In this document: positions 15,951 through 25,592 of the stretch, one piece after another
Layout: every line of letters begins with the position of its first letter
How positions within the stretch are numbered: the stretch's first letter is position 1
Assembly: GCA_045127535.1 (NCBI GenBank)
Contig: JBGVQN010000067.1
Location: forward strand, 62,001-126,000
From: UBA2942 sp045127535
Lineage (GTDB): Bacteria; Bacillota; Clostridia; Lachnospirales; Lachnospiraceae
DNA length: 64,000 nucleotides
Direction: 5' to 3'
Translations under genes and position numbers: made by a program
The notes under the pieces: model-generated
Databases searched by the model: none
What the model was told of the DNA's origin: nothing
The model's input: the letters and a program-made list of their open reading frames with translations, nothing else

Positions 15951-16802
15951 ATGTTATTTTATCTGGAACGTGGACTGGCACTGTACGGCATCTGCTTTGT
16001 ATTGCTTATGGGAATCTGCAGCAAATGGCTCACGAATCATACATACAAAAAACTGCTGGTTCAGACGGAAAACTTTGCTTCGGTCAAAGACAGAGGGTTA
16101 AAACAGTTAAGGAGCCGGTATGAAAGCACCTGCCGCCTCAGCGGAAGTGTCCATAACATACCCGTATTTATTGAAAAACAGCTGGGGCAGTTCAGCGTAT
16201 GGGGCATACGTCTGCGCAGACTGGAAAATCTGACTTTGCCCCTGGCACTGCTTTGCTTTCTGGTGGGGATGGGAAGCAGTCTGCTGGTGTTTTTATACAA
16301 TGGTTCCCTGCAGACAATGGTGACCCAGTTTGCAGCTGGTGTATTGGCCGGCATTGTGCTGGTAGCTGTTGAATGCCTGTTAGATACCACATCTAAGAGA
16401 GAGCTTTTGTTCATTCAGGTACAGGATTATCTGGAAAATAATCTGGAAGTACAGTTAAAGCAGCCTGTGGGTATGGATGAGACTGCTTCTGAAGGGGCTG
16501 CACCTGTAAAGAAGAGCATGAAAGATGATATCTTTATGAAGATGAAGGAAGAACAAGGAACCACAAGACGAAACAGAGGAAAGTTTTCCGATGCATCTGA
16601 AGGAGAACGGTACAGACGCAGTGAACCTGAGGAAGCAAAAGCATATAGAGAAAGAGATAAGGATATTGAGTTCCTGCGCAAAAGCCTGGAGCAGATAGCA
16701 GCAGCCAGGGAACAGCAGGAAAAGGCTCCAGCAGCCAAAAATCTTTCTCCGGAAGAAGAACGCTTAATGGAGGAAATCATTAAGGAGTATTTAAACAGCT
16801 AA
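15951..16802 (+). CDS. Membrane protein of unknown function
   Basis: 283 residues, family not recognised. There is one TM near residues 8-24, then a hairpin of two TMs near 95-117 and 128-150 (LTLPLALLCFLVGMGSSLLVFL, QFAAGVLAGIVLVAVECLL). The C-terminal half is highly charged and probably coiled-coil (FLRKSLEQIAAAREQQEKA, ending NLSPEEERLMEEIIKEYL). AAAGGAG precedes the ATG at 15951. The layout suggests a cytoplasmic helical tail on a membrane hairpin. Confidence 0.7.
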   Translation: MLFYLERGLALYGICFVLLMGICSKWLTNHTYKKLLVQTENFASVKDRGLKQLRSRYESTCRLSGSVHNIPVFIEKQLGQFSVWGIRLRRLENLTLPLALLCFLVGMGSSLLVFLYNGSLQTMVTQFAAGVLAGIVLVAVECLLDTTSKRELLFIQVQDYLENNLEVQLKQPVGMDETASEGAAPVKKSMKDDIFMKMKEEQGTTRRNRGKFSDASEGERYRRSEPEEAKAYRERDKDIEFLRKSLEQIAAAREQQEKAPAAKNLSPEEERLMEEIIKEYLNS

Positions 16803-16890
16803 GAAAGGTTTTTATAGCGTTTTATTATTTTTCCATTAGAAATCCAATCAACTTTTCATTTCTGTTTCAGCACTTCTCCTTTAGAAGTAC

Positions 16891-16919
16891 TTGAAATATG
16901 AAATTGAGTTTGTTATAAT
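16891..16919 (+). promoter_or_regulatory. Promoter of pgi
   Basis: TTGAAA (16891-16896), 17-bp spacer, TATAAT (16914-16919). The leader to the pgi start is about 225 nt and includes a 7-bp AGATGCA/TGCATCT hairpin near 16980. No known riboswitch is recognised in the 347-nt gap. Confidence 0.7.
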
Positions 16920-17149
16920 ACCACTTTGTAATATCAATTTGCGGGCCGCCCGAAATAAACAGGCTGGATCATGTAAAGAGATGCAGAAGGGTGCATCTTC
17001 ACATGGCATGTTTTTGGTTGCGTGCCTGCAGGAATACAGTTAATATTTATTATATGGCAGTATGGAGCTGATGGAAGAATACACAGAGTAAGGTTTCCCG
17101 GCACAGATGCATAGTATAGTAGATTGAAAGAAGATAAAGGAGAATTACC

Positions 17150-18496
17150 ATGGCAAAAGTTACATTTGATGCTACGATGGCAGCTGGATTTTACACAGAA
17201 GCAGAAATGAATGGAATGAAAGCAGAAGCAATGTCTGCAAAAGAACTGCTGGTATCTAAAACTGGTGCAGGAAACGACTTCCTTGGCTGGATCGACCTTC
17301 CTGTAGATTATGATAAAGAAGAGTTTGCCAGAATAAAGGCAGCAGCAGAAAAAATTCGCAAGGATTCAGATGTACTGGTTGTAATCGGTATTGGTGGTTC
17401 TTATTTAGGTGCCCGCGCAGTAAATGAATTTTTAAACCACAATTTCTATAACAATCTGCCAAAGGAAACCCGTAAGGCTCCTGAAATTTATTATGTTGGA
17501 AATAACATCAGCAGCACCTATGTACAGGATGTGATTGAAATCATTGGAGACAGAGATTTCTCCGTAAACGTAATTTCCAAGTCCGGTACTACCACAGAAC
17601 CGGCTATTGCATTCCGTGTATTTAAGGAAATGCTGATCAACAAGTATGGCAAGGAAGGCGCAGCATCCAGAATTTATGCTACTACAGATAAGGCAAAGGG
17701 AGCATTAAAGAATCTTGCAACTGAAGAAGGCTATGAAACTTTCGTAGTACCGGATGATGTAGGCGGACGTTTCTCTGTACTGACTGCAGTAGGTCTGCTT
17801 CCAATTGCAGCAACAGGTGCAGATATTGATGCATTAATGGCAGGTGCTGCAAGCGGCAGAGAACTGGCATTAAATGCACCTTTTGAAGAAAATGATGCTC
17901 TGCAGTACGCTGCAATCCGCAATATTTTATACAGAAAGGGTAAGTCCATTGAAATTACCTGTAACTATGAACCAAACCTGCATTACTTCTCTGAGTGGTG
18001 GAAGCAGTTATATGGTGAGTCCGAAGGTAAGGATGGCAAGGGTATTTTCCCTGCAGCTGTAGATTTGACAGCAGATTTACATTCTATGGGACAGTACATC
18101 CAGGAAGGTGAGAGACTGTTCTTTGAAACTGTGATTCAGATTGAGCAGGTAAAGAAGCCGCTGTACCTGAAGGCTGAGGAAACTGATCTGGATGGTCTGA
18201 ACTATCTTGCAGGCAAGCCAATGGATTTTGCCAACAAGTCTGCTATGAACGGAACCATTCTGGCACATACAGATGGCAATGTACCAAACCTGATGGTAAA
18301 GGTACCAGAGCAGAATGCGTTCTATTTAGGACAGCTGCTGTATTTCTATGAATTTGCATGTGGTGTATCCGGATATATTCTGGGTGTTAACCCATTCAAT
18401 CAGCCAGGCGTAGAAAGCTACAAGAAGAATATGTTTGCACTTCTTGGCAAGCCAGGTTATGAAGCAGAAAGAGATGCATTAATGGCACGTTTATAA
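17150..18496 (+). CDS. pgi: Glucose-6-phosphate isomerase
   Basis: 448 residues, the short Firmicute form. VISKSGTTTEPAIAFRVF (substrate-binding loop), VGGRFSVLTAVGLLP (PGI signature) and GKGIFPAAVDLTADLHSMGQ are present, and VNPFNQPGVESYKKN near the end matches the second signature. It interconverts glucose-6-P and fructose-6-P in glycolysis, alongside glucokinase (24521) and aldolase (52739) of this window. AAAGGAG precedes the ATG. Confidence 0.97.
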   Translation: MAKVTFDATMAAGFYTEAEMNGMKAEAMSAKELLVSKTGAGNDFLGWIDLPVDYDKEEFARIKAAAEKIRKDSDVLVVIGIGGSYLGARAVNEFLNHNFYNNLPKETRKAPEIYYVGNNISSTYVQDVIEIIGDRDFSVNVISKSGTTTEPAIAFRVFKEMLINKYGKEGAASRIYATTDKAKGALKNLATEEGYETFVVPDDVGGRFSVLTAVGLLPIAATGADIDALMAGAASGRELALNAPFEENDALQYAAIRNILYRKGKSIEITCNYEPNLHYFSEWWKQLYGESEGKDGKGIFPAAVDLTADLHSMGQYIQEGERLFFETVIQIEQVKKPLYLKAEETDLDGLNYLAGKPMDFANKSAMNGTILAHTDGNVPNLMVKVPEQNAFYLGQLLYFYEFACGVSGYILGVNPFNQPGVESYKKNMFALLGKPGYEAERDALMARL

Positions 18497-18524
18497 TTGA
18501 GAATGTATTAAATTGATACAAAAT

Positions 18525-18565
18525 AAAAGCAGTATCTGGTTTGAACCGCCGGATACTGCTTTTAT
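18525..18565. terminator. Bidirectional terminator between pgi and the minus-strand genes
   Basis: 12-bp stem AAAAGCAGTATC / GATACTGCTTTT (18525-18536 with 18552-18563). The T-rich and A-rich flanks allow use by both converging transcripts. Confidence 0.85.
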
Positions 18566-18618
18566 TCATGCCAATCCAAAGTTAGCCAGGTGACCTGATT
18601 GGTTTCCTGCTGTTTTTC

Positions 18619-18891
18619 TTAGACATCTTCCTCAATTACCTGGATTTCCAATGCATCAAAAGAAATGGATTCGATAAAATTGTCACTGTGAAACCGGGTC
18701 TTGCTGATTCTCTGAAATTCAGAGATATTGGCATCTAACCAGATAGGTACACTCAAATCAAAGGTGTAGCAGATCTGATTTAAACCTTCCAGGACTTTTT
18801 TGGTACGGGTCATGGAATCGTCATCGCTGCAGAATACAGTATCCTGAAGCATTTTATTGTTTTTCCATATTTTTCCCCACAAACGAAACAT
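18619..18891 (-). CDS. Small conserved hypothetical protein
   Basis: 90 residues, acidic at the C-terminus (DALEIQVIEEDV). The pattern IWKNNKMLQDTV, YTFDLSVPIWLDANISEFQR and KTRFHSDNFIESI recurs as a small conserved protein in Lachnospiraceae, to my recollection, without known function. GGGAGG lies 9 nt before the start on the minus strand. It follows yyaC in the same direction. Confidence 0.75.
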   Translation of the reverse strand: MFRLWGKIWKNNKMLQDTVFCSDDDSMTRTKKVLEGLNQICYTFDLSVPIWLDANISEFQRISKTRFHSDNFIESISFDALEIQVIEEDV

Positions 18892-18997
18892 AATGTGATA
18901 CCTCCCACATAGGACTGCCAGAAGGACAGATAAATTTTCTCATAAGTGGTTTTAAGTATAATGGATTTTTGGGAGGATGTAAAGAAACAAAGAAACT

Positions 18998-19576
18998 TTA
19001 GTGTTCCTGGCTTTTTTTCAACAGCCTTTTCAGTTCTCTCACCAGTCCCCAGAACAGCACTCCTTCTACAATACAATCTGCCATCTGCATCACCACAGAA
19101 AGTCTGGTTTCCGACAGCAGGGAAGCAGAAAATGGCTCCAAGGGAGCTACTACGCCTGTAATAGAAATCTCACCAGCCAGAGGCAGATATTTCTGCACCC
19201 CTGCACCTGGAGAAAGGGGGTAATCATGAAGATAGATCTGTCCAATGGTCTCCCGGCAGTCTAAGGCTGCATCAATGGCAATGACAAAATGCCCGGGATA
19301 TTCCCTGGGGATCAGTTCCATCACCTGAGGCAGGTTTCCGGCATGGACAGGGTTTGCCAAAGTGCCAAGAACGGTACAATCAGGCAGGGCACACATAGAC
19401 AGGCGATGTCCCACCAAAGGACCCAGACAGTCTCCTGTAATCCGGTCACTGCCAATGCACAGGAACAGGATAGGACCAGCGCTTTCTGGAATCAGGTGCT
19501 GCAGCTTTCTGCAGAACGCATCCGGCGCAAAACGTGTATCAGAATAAAAACCATTGTTACTACAGGAAACAGACAT
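18998..19576 (-). CDS. yyaC: YyaC-like sporulation protein (DUF1256)
   Basis: 192 residues. LFLCIGSDRITGDCLGPLVGHRL and GTLANPVHAGNL are the DUF1256/YyaC motifs, related to the germination protease (GPR) fold. Known context: YyaC is made during sporulation in Bacillus; its substrate is unknown. GGAGGT at 19586-19581 gives the start at 19576; an upstream GTG at 19582 is less likely. It marks the organism as a likely spore former or descendant of one. Confidence 0.85.
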   Translation of the reverse strand: MSVSCSNNGFYSDTRFAPDAFCRKLQHLIPESAGPILFLCIGSDRITGDCLGPLVGHRLSMCALPDCTVLGTLANPVHAGNLPQVMELIPREYPGHFVIAIDAALDCRETIGQIYLHDYPLSPGAGVQKYLPLAGEISITGVVAPLEPFSASLLSETRLSVVMQMADCIVEGVLFWGLVRELKRLLKKSQEH

Positions 19577-19843
19577 GGACACCTCCGATAAACAGGGGGA
19601 AAGGGGCTTCTCCTTTCCCCGCTGCGTGTTAGGATACTGATAAAAGTGTTGACCAATTTAAAAAAAGTATCCGGGGAATGACGTGTTTTATCCGTCGAAG
19701 GATTTTTTTCTTTCGACAACAGGGAATGACAGCTTATGCATGAAAAATAAGGTAACATGTACCTGCAGGAAAATGCAGAAAGTTAGGCTGTATCCGGGAT
19801 GGATAACAGGCACGGTTATAAGTATGAAACGGAAGGTGAGAAA

Positions 19844-21097
19844 ATGAATGGAACGGTAGAGGGCTGGAACGGAAGAAAACTTCCCAAAAACATCCGGCAG
19901 GTGGGAGAGACAGAAGGGCAGAACCGAATCTATCTGGAAGATTATGTGTATACCTATGTGAGAAAAGCCCTGGAAAAAAGAAGCAGCCAGGCAGTGGCAG
20001 GCTTTTTAACCGGCACCTGGGAGGACAGAAGCATTGGCAGATGTTATTTTATCAAAGGCGCCATGGTGGTAGAGGGGCTTTTAGCTGCCAAAGAGTCCGA
20101 TATAGAAGGAACCCCTCTGTGGAAAAAGAACAGAGAACTGGCAGAATACTATTTTCCGGGACAGGAGTTTGTAGGGTGGTTTCTCCACAGCAGAGAAGAA
20201 GGCTTTTTTGATGAAACGGAAAAGCAGACCATGCACAGACACATGTTTTCCCAAGGGGAATCCCTTTTTTTTCAGTTTGAGGAAGAAGAAAATAAATTTT
20301 ATTTTGGAAATGATGCAGGGTTGACAGAAGCCGGAGGCTTTTACATATACTATGAACGGAATGCAGATATGCAGAATTACATGCTGGATACAGGGCAGGC
20401 AGTACCGGAGGAAATTTCTCTGGATGATACAGCTATATTGCAGTACCGGAGTATTATGAAAGAGCGCAAGAAGCAGGCAGGGCATAAGCAGGAAGTGTTG
20501 TTAAAACGTGCCTGTATTGGTCTGACAGCAGCAGTGGTGTTTTTGTCCCTGTATACCTGGGGGGAGCAGCGGGCAGTCCAGTCTGAAGAAAACAAGGTGG
20601 GAGATGTGGTAGCAGCAGGTGCATCAGTAAGTACGTTGGAAAATGAAGGAGAAAGCCTGCAGGAAACAGCCAGTGTATCTGAAAGCCAGAGTCCGACAGA
20701 GAATGAGTCATCCTCTGTGATGCAGGAATCTCTTGAGACAGAGGGAACATTGGATATGACGTCTGCTGCCGGAACAGAGGGAGTATCTGATGGCCAGATT
20801 TCTTCTGGTTTAGACAGCATCCAGACAGAAACACAGCCCGGCACGGACATGACCACAGGCAGTGATGCTGCATCTGACCAGTCTGTGGCAGCGGATACCA
20901 CAGTACCTGTGGAAAGTGCTGCCGCATCAGTAGCAAATGATCAGATGAACTATTATGAGGTGCAAAGGGGGGATACTCTGGTCAGTATATGCCTGACTTT
21001 TTACGGAACGACAGATGTACTGGCAGATGTATGCCAAATCAATGGAATCAGCAATCCGGCTCTTATTTACAATGGACAGAGAATTTATCTGCCTTAA
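19844..21097 (+). CDS. Membrane LysM protein with MPN/JAB-like N-terminal domain
   Basis: 417 residues. Residues ~20-190 resemble a JAMM/MPN fold: a strand with GFLTGTWEDR, and EFVGWFLHSREEGFFDETEKQ where JAMM enzymes have GWYHSHP. The zinc-binding HSHP is not conserved, so it is probably inactive. One TM follows near 224-241, then ~130 residues of Ser/Thr/Glu-rich linker and a C-terminal LysM (YYEVQRGDTLVSICLTFYG to YNGQRIYLP). The LysM would sit outside and bind peptidoglycan. GGAAGGTGAG precedes the ATG chosen. Confidence 0.7.
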   Translation: MNGTVEGWNGRKLPKNIRQVGETEGQNRIYLEDYVYTYVRKALEKRSSQAVAGFLTGTWEDRSIGRCYFIKGAMVVEGLLAAKESDIEGTPLWKKNRELAEYYFPGQEFVGWFLHSREEGFFDETEKQTMHRHMFSQGESLFFQFEEEENKFYFGNDAGLTEAGGFYIYYERNADMQNYMLDTGQAVPEEISLDDTAILQYRSIMKERKKQAGHKQEVLLKRACIGLTAAVVFLSLYTWGEQRAVQSEENKVGDVVAAGASVSTLENEGESLQETASVSESQSPTENESSSVMQESLETEGTLDMTSAAGTEGVSDGQISSGLDSIQTETQPGTDMTTGSDAASDQSVAADTTVPVESAAASVANDQMNYYEVQRGDTLVSICLTFYGTTDVLADVCQINGISNPALIYNGQRIYLP

Positions 21098-21178
21098 AAA
21101 ATATAGATGCCAGAAGAGAGATTCTGTTGTATAATAAGCATGATTGGTTGTGAAAAAGAGGAGGGACAAAAAATATAC

Positions 21179-22408
21179 ATGAAGAAAAAGAGAGGAAAAG
21201 AACAGCATATTATCTTGTTTGATGAAAGTCCTGACGGATTGAAAGAGCGGCAGGAATATGAGAAAAAGCTGCATAAGCATAAACGGAAGAACAGAATTCT
21301 GTGGATCGTGCTGATGGTGGGAATCTGCATTCTGGGTGTGGGTTATTTTGTATATGATATTGGCAGAACCTATGACAGCTACAGCGTACAGTGGGAAATC
21401 AGTCTGGAAAACAGCAATACAGAATATGTTTCCTGGGAGGATGGTATTTTGCAGTACAGCCAGAATGGTGTGTCCTGTATCAATGACAAGGGAGCAGTCG
21501 TGTGGTCTTCTGCATACAATATGAATCAGCCGGTGGCAGTGGTAAGGGGAGAATATGCCATGATCCTGGATCAGAAAGGCACGACTCTGGTAATCTGCAG
21601 CAGACAGCTGGGAGTCACCGGTACCGGTACCACTCCTTATGCCATTACCAAAGGAGACATTTCTGCGCAGGGAGTTGCAGCAGTCGTCTGCGAAAATGAG
21701 GAAGTCAGCAATATTTATTATTACAAATCTACCGGTTCCCGTCTGGATATTGAAATCAAATCTCCTATAGAACGAACCGGCTATCCTCTGGATATTGCCC
21801 TGTCTGATGATGGAAAGATGCTTATGGTTTCTTACCTGTATGTAGACAGTGGGGTGATGCAGAACAAGGTATTGTTTTATAATTTCGATGCGGATGCGGA
21901 TGAATATCTGGCGGGTTCCTTCGAATATGGGGCAACAGATACTATGATACCGGAGGTAATGTTTTTGGGCAATACTCAGGCAGTGGCCATAGGAGATAAC
22001 CTGATCACATTTTATACCATAAATATAAATGGACAGGAAAGAATTCCGGAAAAAAAGACCGAGTATGTCCTGGAACGGAAGGTACTTAGTGTGTTTACTG
22101 CAGACAATAGTGTAGGACTGGTGCTGTCCTCTGATGGAGAAAATATGCACAATACCGTTGTGATCTACAACGGAGCTGGGGCAGAACAGCTGAAAGTGGA
22201 TATCGATCAGGATTATAATCAGGTATTATACAATGGCAGATATCTTATGCTGTATGACAATTACTCCTGTATTATGTATGACAAAAGGGGAGAAATTAAG
22301 TTCAGAAAAGATTTTGCCAATGGTATTCACAAAATGGAAACTGCTTCCGGCAGCAGGCAGTTTGTGATACAAACAGCAGAAATGTTGCAGCAGATTCAGA
22401 TCAGATAA
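21179..22408 (+). CDS. DUF5711 family membrane-anchored protein
   Basis: About 409 residues. A basic cytoplasmic segment is followed by one TM (RILWIVLMVGICILGVGYFVY, about residues 38-58). The rest is a long all-beta extracytoplasmic domain with WD/propeller-like repeats (YVSWEDGILQYSQNGVSCINDKG, YPLDIALSDDGKMLMVSYL), the DUF5711 layout. Function unknown. GGAGGG at 21160 lies 13 nt before this ATG. It probably shares a transcript with the LysM protein 80 nt upstream. Confidence 0.8.
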   Translation: MKKKRGKEQHIILFDESPDGLKERQEYEKKLHKHKRKNRILWIVLMVGICILGVGYFVYDIGRTYDSYSVQWEISLENSNTEYVSWEDGILQYSQNGVSCINDKGAVVWSSAYNMNQPVAVVRGEYAMILDQKGTTLVICSRQLGVTGTGTTPYAITKGDISAQGVAAVVCENEEVSNIYYYKSTGSRLDIEIKSPIERTGYPLDIALSDDGKMLMVSYLYVDSGVMQNKVLFYNFDADADEYLAGSFEYGATDTMIPEVMFLGNTQAVAIGDNLITFYTININGQERIPEKKTEYVLERKVLSVFTADNSVGLVLSSDGENMHNTVVIYNGAGAEQLKVDIDQDYNQVLYNGRYLMLYDNYSCIMYDKRGEIKFRKDFANGIHKMETASGSRQFVIQTAEMLQQIQIR

Positions 22409-22491
22409 TGGAAAAAATTGGAAAGTTTTTATAAAATTAAGAAATAAACATAAAATATTTTGAAAAAAAGGTGTTTTTTAAAAACATATTC

Positions 22492-22520
22492 TTGACAAAA
22501 ACCTGAGAAAACAGTATGCT
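22492..22520 (+). promoter_or_regulatory. Promoter of the blaI-M56 pair
   Basis: TTGACA (22492-22497), 17-bp spacer, TATGCT (22515-22520). The start region is AT-rich with CTATgaatATATAG-like symmetry at 22519-22532, a possible BlaI site. Confidence 0.65.
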
Positions 22521-22561
22521 ATGAATATATAGTATTTTGTATTTAAGTATGGAGGAAAACT

Positions 22562-22948
22562 ATGAATAACTCAAAGTTAACAGAGAGAGAAGTACAAATT
22601 ATGAAGTGCATCTGGGATGCAGATCATCAGCTGGCATTGTCCGAAATTCTGCAGGCTGTAAATGATCGTTTTGAGAATGATTGGAAGCCAACTACAGCTT
22701 CTACTTTCCTGAACAGACTGGTTCAGAAGGGATTCCTGAGATTAAACCGTAAGGTAAGATATTATTCTTACGAAGTATTGATTTCCCAGGAAGAGTATTT
22801 GAGAAATGAAGCAGCTTCTTTCCATCGTTTCTGGGGTAAGAACGCAGTAAAGACATTCTTAAGCGCATTATTTGATGGCGAAGTGTTGGGTGAGAATGAA
22901 GTAGCAGAACTGAAGGAGCTGTTCAATGCTCCAGCTGATAACCAGTAA
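22562..22948 (+). CDS. BlaI/MecI/CopY-family repressor
   Basis: 128 residues. The winged-helix N-terminus is TEREVQIMKCIWDADHQLALSEILQAVN followed by WKPTTASTFLNRLVQKGFLRL, the BlaI recognition helix. The C-terminal dimerisation helices are shorter and less conserved. In BlaI systems the repressor is inactivated by a membrane M56 protease, and the next gene encodes one. GGAGG precedes the ATG. Its target genes are unknown; no beta-lactamase lies nearby. Confidence 0.9.
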   Translation: MNNSKLTEREVQIMKCIWDADHQLALSEILQAVNDRFENDWKPTTASTFLNRLVQKGFLRLNRKVRYYSYEVLISQEEYLRNEAASFHRFWGKNAVKTFLSALFDGEVLGENEVAELKELFNAPADNQ

Positions 22949-24338
22949 TCTCTTTTGCTGCCTGGTTCTGACTGTAATAACGACTATAGCGGCAGTCGCC
23001 ATATGGAAGGTTCTAATAACAGTATTTGGAAAACGGAAGCAGTATGATTTGATTTATGCGTGGATGAAGATTACGCTGTTTGTCAGTATAGTACCGGTAG
23101 TATACTTGTTAGATAAAGTCGTATACGGCTGTAAAATGTTGATTGGTACAAAAAATGTGCTGGCAAAGGGATATCAGATGTGGTACATGTTCAGCGGTTC
23201 CTCCCTGACGTTTGTCGGCGGTTTTCTTGTTGCCTGGCTGATCGGTGCGGCAGCAGCTTTGTGCCGCTTCCTGTATTACAGAAGCAAACTGAATGGGATG
23301 CTGGCATTTCGGGAAAAAGTCAGAGATCAGAGGGTATTAGACCAGTTTCGGAAAATCAAAAATCAGATAGGAATGACACGTTCCATAGCATTGTATGAAT
23401 GTCCTTGTATTGTTTCTCCTTTTTCAATGACCTGGAGGCAGCATGCTGTGATTATTCCAGAAGGAAGCTATACAGACAAGGAATTACAGGCCATATTTAC
23501 CCATGAATTATTACACCTCAAAAATAAAGATTACCGTAAAAAACAGTGGATTACGGCAGCATGTTGCTTTCAGTGGTTTAATCCCTTGATCTGGTGGTTC
23601 TTTTGTGAGATGGATAGGTGGTGTGAGACTGCATGTGATTGTGCTGCAGTAAAGCTTCTGGAAGGTAAGATTTCTAAAAGAGGTTATTTTGTTATTTTAT
23701 TGGAACTGGTTCATAAAAATGACCGCAAAAATAAAAGATTTATTTCTTCGGCATCAGACAGCAAAAAAGAATGGACAAGACGGTATTTTGCAGTACAGGA
23801 AGGACAACAGGTGAAGCATATGAAAAAAGGTACTATGGCAGTGGCAACCGTGTTATTGGCGACATTAATGAGCAGCACAGTGTATGGAGCTGGCTTGCAT
23901 ATGGATAATGTGAATGCACAGTATGCACTGGATACCGCGGTAGAGTATGATGAGGAATATACATCTGAATCATACGAGGAAACAGTAGAAACACTGACAG
24001 ATGAGCAGATGGCAGCCATAAAGGTAGACGAAAGTACTTCTGTTTCAAATGGAGCAAGAGGACTCAGTGATCAGGAATGGGAATTAGATGCTGGAGATAC
24101 TATAAGAAGTACATTTGCATACTTCACTAAGGGAGATACAGTTCGGATGGCGGGTCTGATCAGTCCTACTAATGTGGAGATGAAAATAGGACTTCTTTCC
24201 AACGCTGGTGTAATTATTTACATAGATGTAACTGATCAGTTTGCACATACTTTTACCATTCCATTCACCGGTTTGTTTGCAGTTTTTGCACAAAATATAG
24301 GAAGTGAAACGGCAACTGTGAATATCATAGTACAGTAA
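22926..24338 (+). CDS. M56 (BlaR1-type) membrane metallopeptidase
   Basis: 470 residues overlapping blaI by 23 nt. Zinc ligands are HELLH at 193-197 and the downstream Glu234 of CETACDCAA. TM helices lie around 9-30, 42-62, 95-115 and 305-325. The C-terminal ~150 residues are extracytoplasmic but are not a penicillin-binding domain as in BlaR1, so the sensed signal is different and unknown. It likely cleaves or triggers loss of the paired BlaI repressor (inference from the family). Confidence 0.85.
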   Translation: MLQLITSNLFCCLVLTVITTIAAVAIWKVLITVFGKRKQYDLIYAWMKITLFVSIVPVVYLLDKVVYGCKMLIGTKNVLAKGYQMWYMFSGSSLTFVGGFLVAWLIGAAAALCRFLYYRSKLNGMLAFREKVRDQRVLDQFRKIKNQIGMTRSIALYECPCIVSPFSMTWRQHAVIIPEGSYTDKELQAIFTHELLHLKNKDYRKKQWITAACCFQWFNPLIWWFFCEMDRWCETACDCAAVKLLEGKISKRGYFVILLELVHKNDRKNKRFISSASDSKKEWTRRYFAVQEGQQVKHMKKGTMAVATVLLATLMSSTVYGAGLHMDNVNAQYALDTAVEYDEEYTSESYEETVETLTDEQMAAIKVDESTSVSNGARGLSDQEWELDAGDTIRSTFAYFTKGDTVRMAGLISPTNVEMKIGLLSNAGVIIYIDVTDQFAHTFTIPFTGLFAVFAQNIGSETATVNIIVQ

Positions 24339-24340
24339 TC

Positions 24341-24366
24341 AAAAGGGCTCGTGAGAGCCCTTTTTT
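24341..24366 (+). terminator. Intrinsic terminator after the M56 gene
   Basis: 10-bp stem AAAAGGGCTC / GAGCCCTTTT with a 4-nt loop GTGA, then TTTTTT overall. Confidence 0.92.
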
Positions 24367-24520
24367 ATGCCTTTAAATACCCGGTTTTCTGCAAAAGAAC
24401 AGAAGATTAGGTGGAAATCTTTCTGAATTGTGTTATACTGAATATAGATGCTTTGGGCGCAGGGAGCTGTTCGTAAGAACCACAGCCTGAAGCGTGTATT
24501 GTGAAAGGAGAAGAGGAAGT

Positions 24521-25465
24521 ATGAAAAGCTATTGTGTAGGTGTAGATATCGGGGGCACTTCTATTAAGCTGGGTATATTTACTGGCAGAGGCAGAATGTT
24601 AGGCAAGTGGGAGATCAAGACAGACAAGTCTGATTCCGGCAGCCATATTTTAGACGATATTGCTGCCTCCATTAAGGTAAAGCTATCTGAAATGGGGATT
24701 TCATTAGAGGAAGTAAAGGGTGTAGGTATGGGCGTTCCAGGTCCTACTATGGCAGATGGATATGTGCCGGTGTGTGTAAACTTAGGCTGGAAAGCCATCA
24801 ACCCTGCGGCAGTCCTCAGTGAAAAATTAGGGGGCATAACTGTAAAGTGCGGTAATGATGCCAACGTAGCTACCATGGGCGAAATGTGGAAAGGCGGCGG
24901 CAAAGGATATAAGAACGTAGTACTCCTTACCCTTGGTACAGGTGTAGGCGGTGGTGTCATCATCAATGGCAAAATGGTCGTAGGCAATAGAGGTCTGGCT
25001 GGAGAACTGGGCCATATTACAGTAAACTGTGAGGAAACGGACAGCTGTAACTGTGGCAACAAGGGCTGCTTAGAACAGTATGCGTCTGCTACTGGTGTAG
25101 TAAAAGTGACAAAGCGTATCCTGGCTGCTTCCCAAGAAGCTTCTTCCTTAAGAAATATAGAGCCTCTTACCTGTAAGGATGTGTTTGATGAGGCCAAAAA
25201 GGGAGATAAGCTGGCATTAGAAGCAGTAGAAACATTAGGTAAGTATCTGGGTATGGTACTTTCCTATCTGACACTGTCATTGGATCCTGATGTATTTGTT
25301 ATTGGAGGAGGCGTATCCAGGGCAGGAGCCATTTTAACAGATGTGATAAGAAAGTACTATGAAAAGTACACTGTCATTTCCAAGGAAAAAGCACAGATCA
25401 AGCTGGCTGCTTTAGAGAATGATGCCGGTATTTACGGTGCTGCAAAGATGGCAATCAGCAGATAA
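24521..25465 (+). CDS. glcK: ROK-family glucokinase
   Basis: 314 residues. CVGVDIGGTSIKLGIF is the phosphate loop, GNDANVATMGEMWKGGG holds the catalytic Asp, LTLGTGVGGGVIINGK follows, and CNCGNKGCLEQYAS is the ROK zinc motif with three Cys. It phosphorylates glucose with ATP, feeding Pgi. AGGAAG precedes the ATG at 24521. Confidence 0.93.
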   Translation: MKSYCVGVDIGGTSIKLGIFTGRGRMLGKWEIKTDKSDSGSHILDDIAASIKVKLSEMGISLEEVKGVGMGVPGPTMADGYVPVCVNLGWKAINPAAVLSEKLGGITVKCGNDANVATMGEMWKGGGKGYKNVVLLTLGTGVGGGVIINGKMVVGNRGLAGELGHITVNCEETDSCNCGNKGCLEQYASATGVVKVTKRILAASQEASSLRNIEPLTCKDVFDEAKKGDKLALEAVETLGKYLGMVLSYLTLSLDPDVFVIGGGVSRAGAILTDVIRKYYEKYTVISKEKAQIKLAALENDAGIYGAAKMAISR

Positions 25466-25479
25466 TTTTCATGAAGGAT

Positions 25480-25517
25480 AGCAGCAGACTATATGGATCA
25501 TGGCCTGCTGCTTTTTT
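25480..25517 (+). terminator. Intrinsic terminator after glcK
   Basis: 8-bp stem AGCAGCAG / CTGCTGCT (25480-25487 with 25505-25512), then TTTTTT. Confidence 0.8.
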
Positions 25518-25592
25518 GTTATATGGGAAATTCCTTTGCATTTCTTATTTCATTAGGAGCTGATTGTGAGACGCAGCAGAAGGGAGGTTGCA

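Noticed and set aside
20927..22150. 407-codon minus-strand frame opposite the DUF5711 gene
   Set aside because: Low-complexity Ile/His/Phe-rich shadow of the plus-strand gene with no ribosome site; the plus-strand protein has a proper TM and family match.
22562..24338. Beta-lactam resistance (blaI-blaR1) module
   Set aside because: The M56 protein lacks a penicillin-binding sensor domain and no beta-lactamase or PBP is adjacent.
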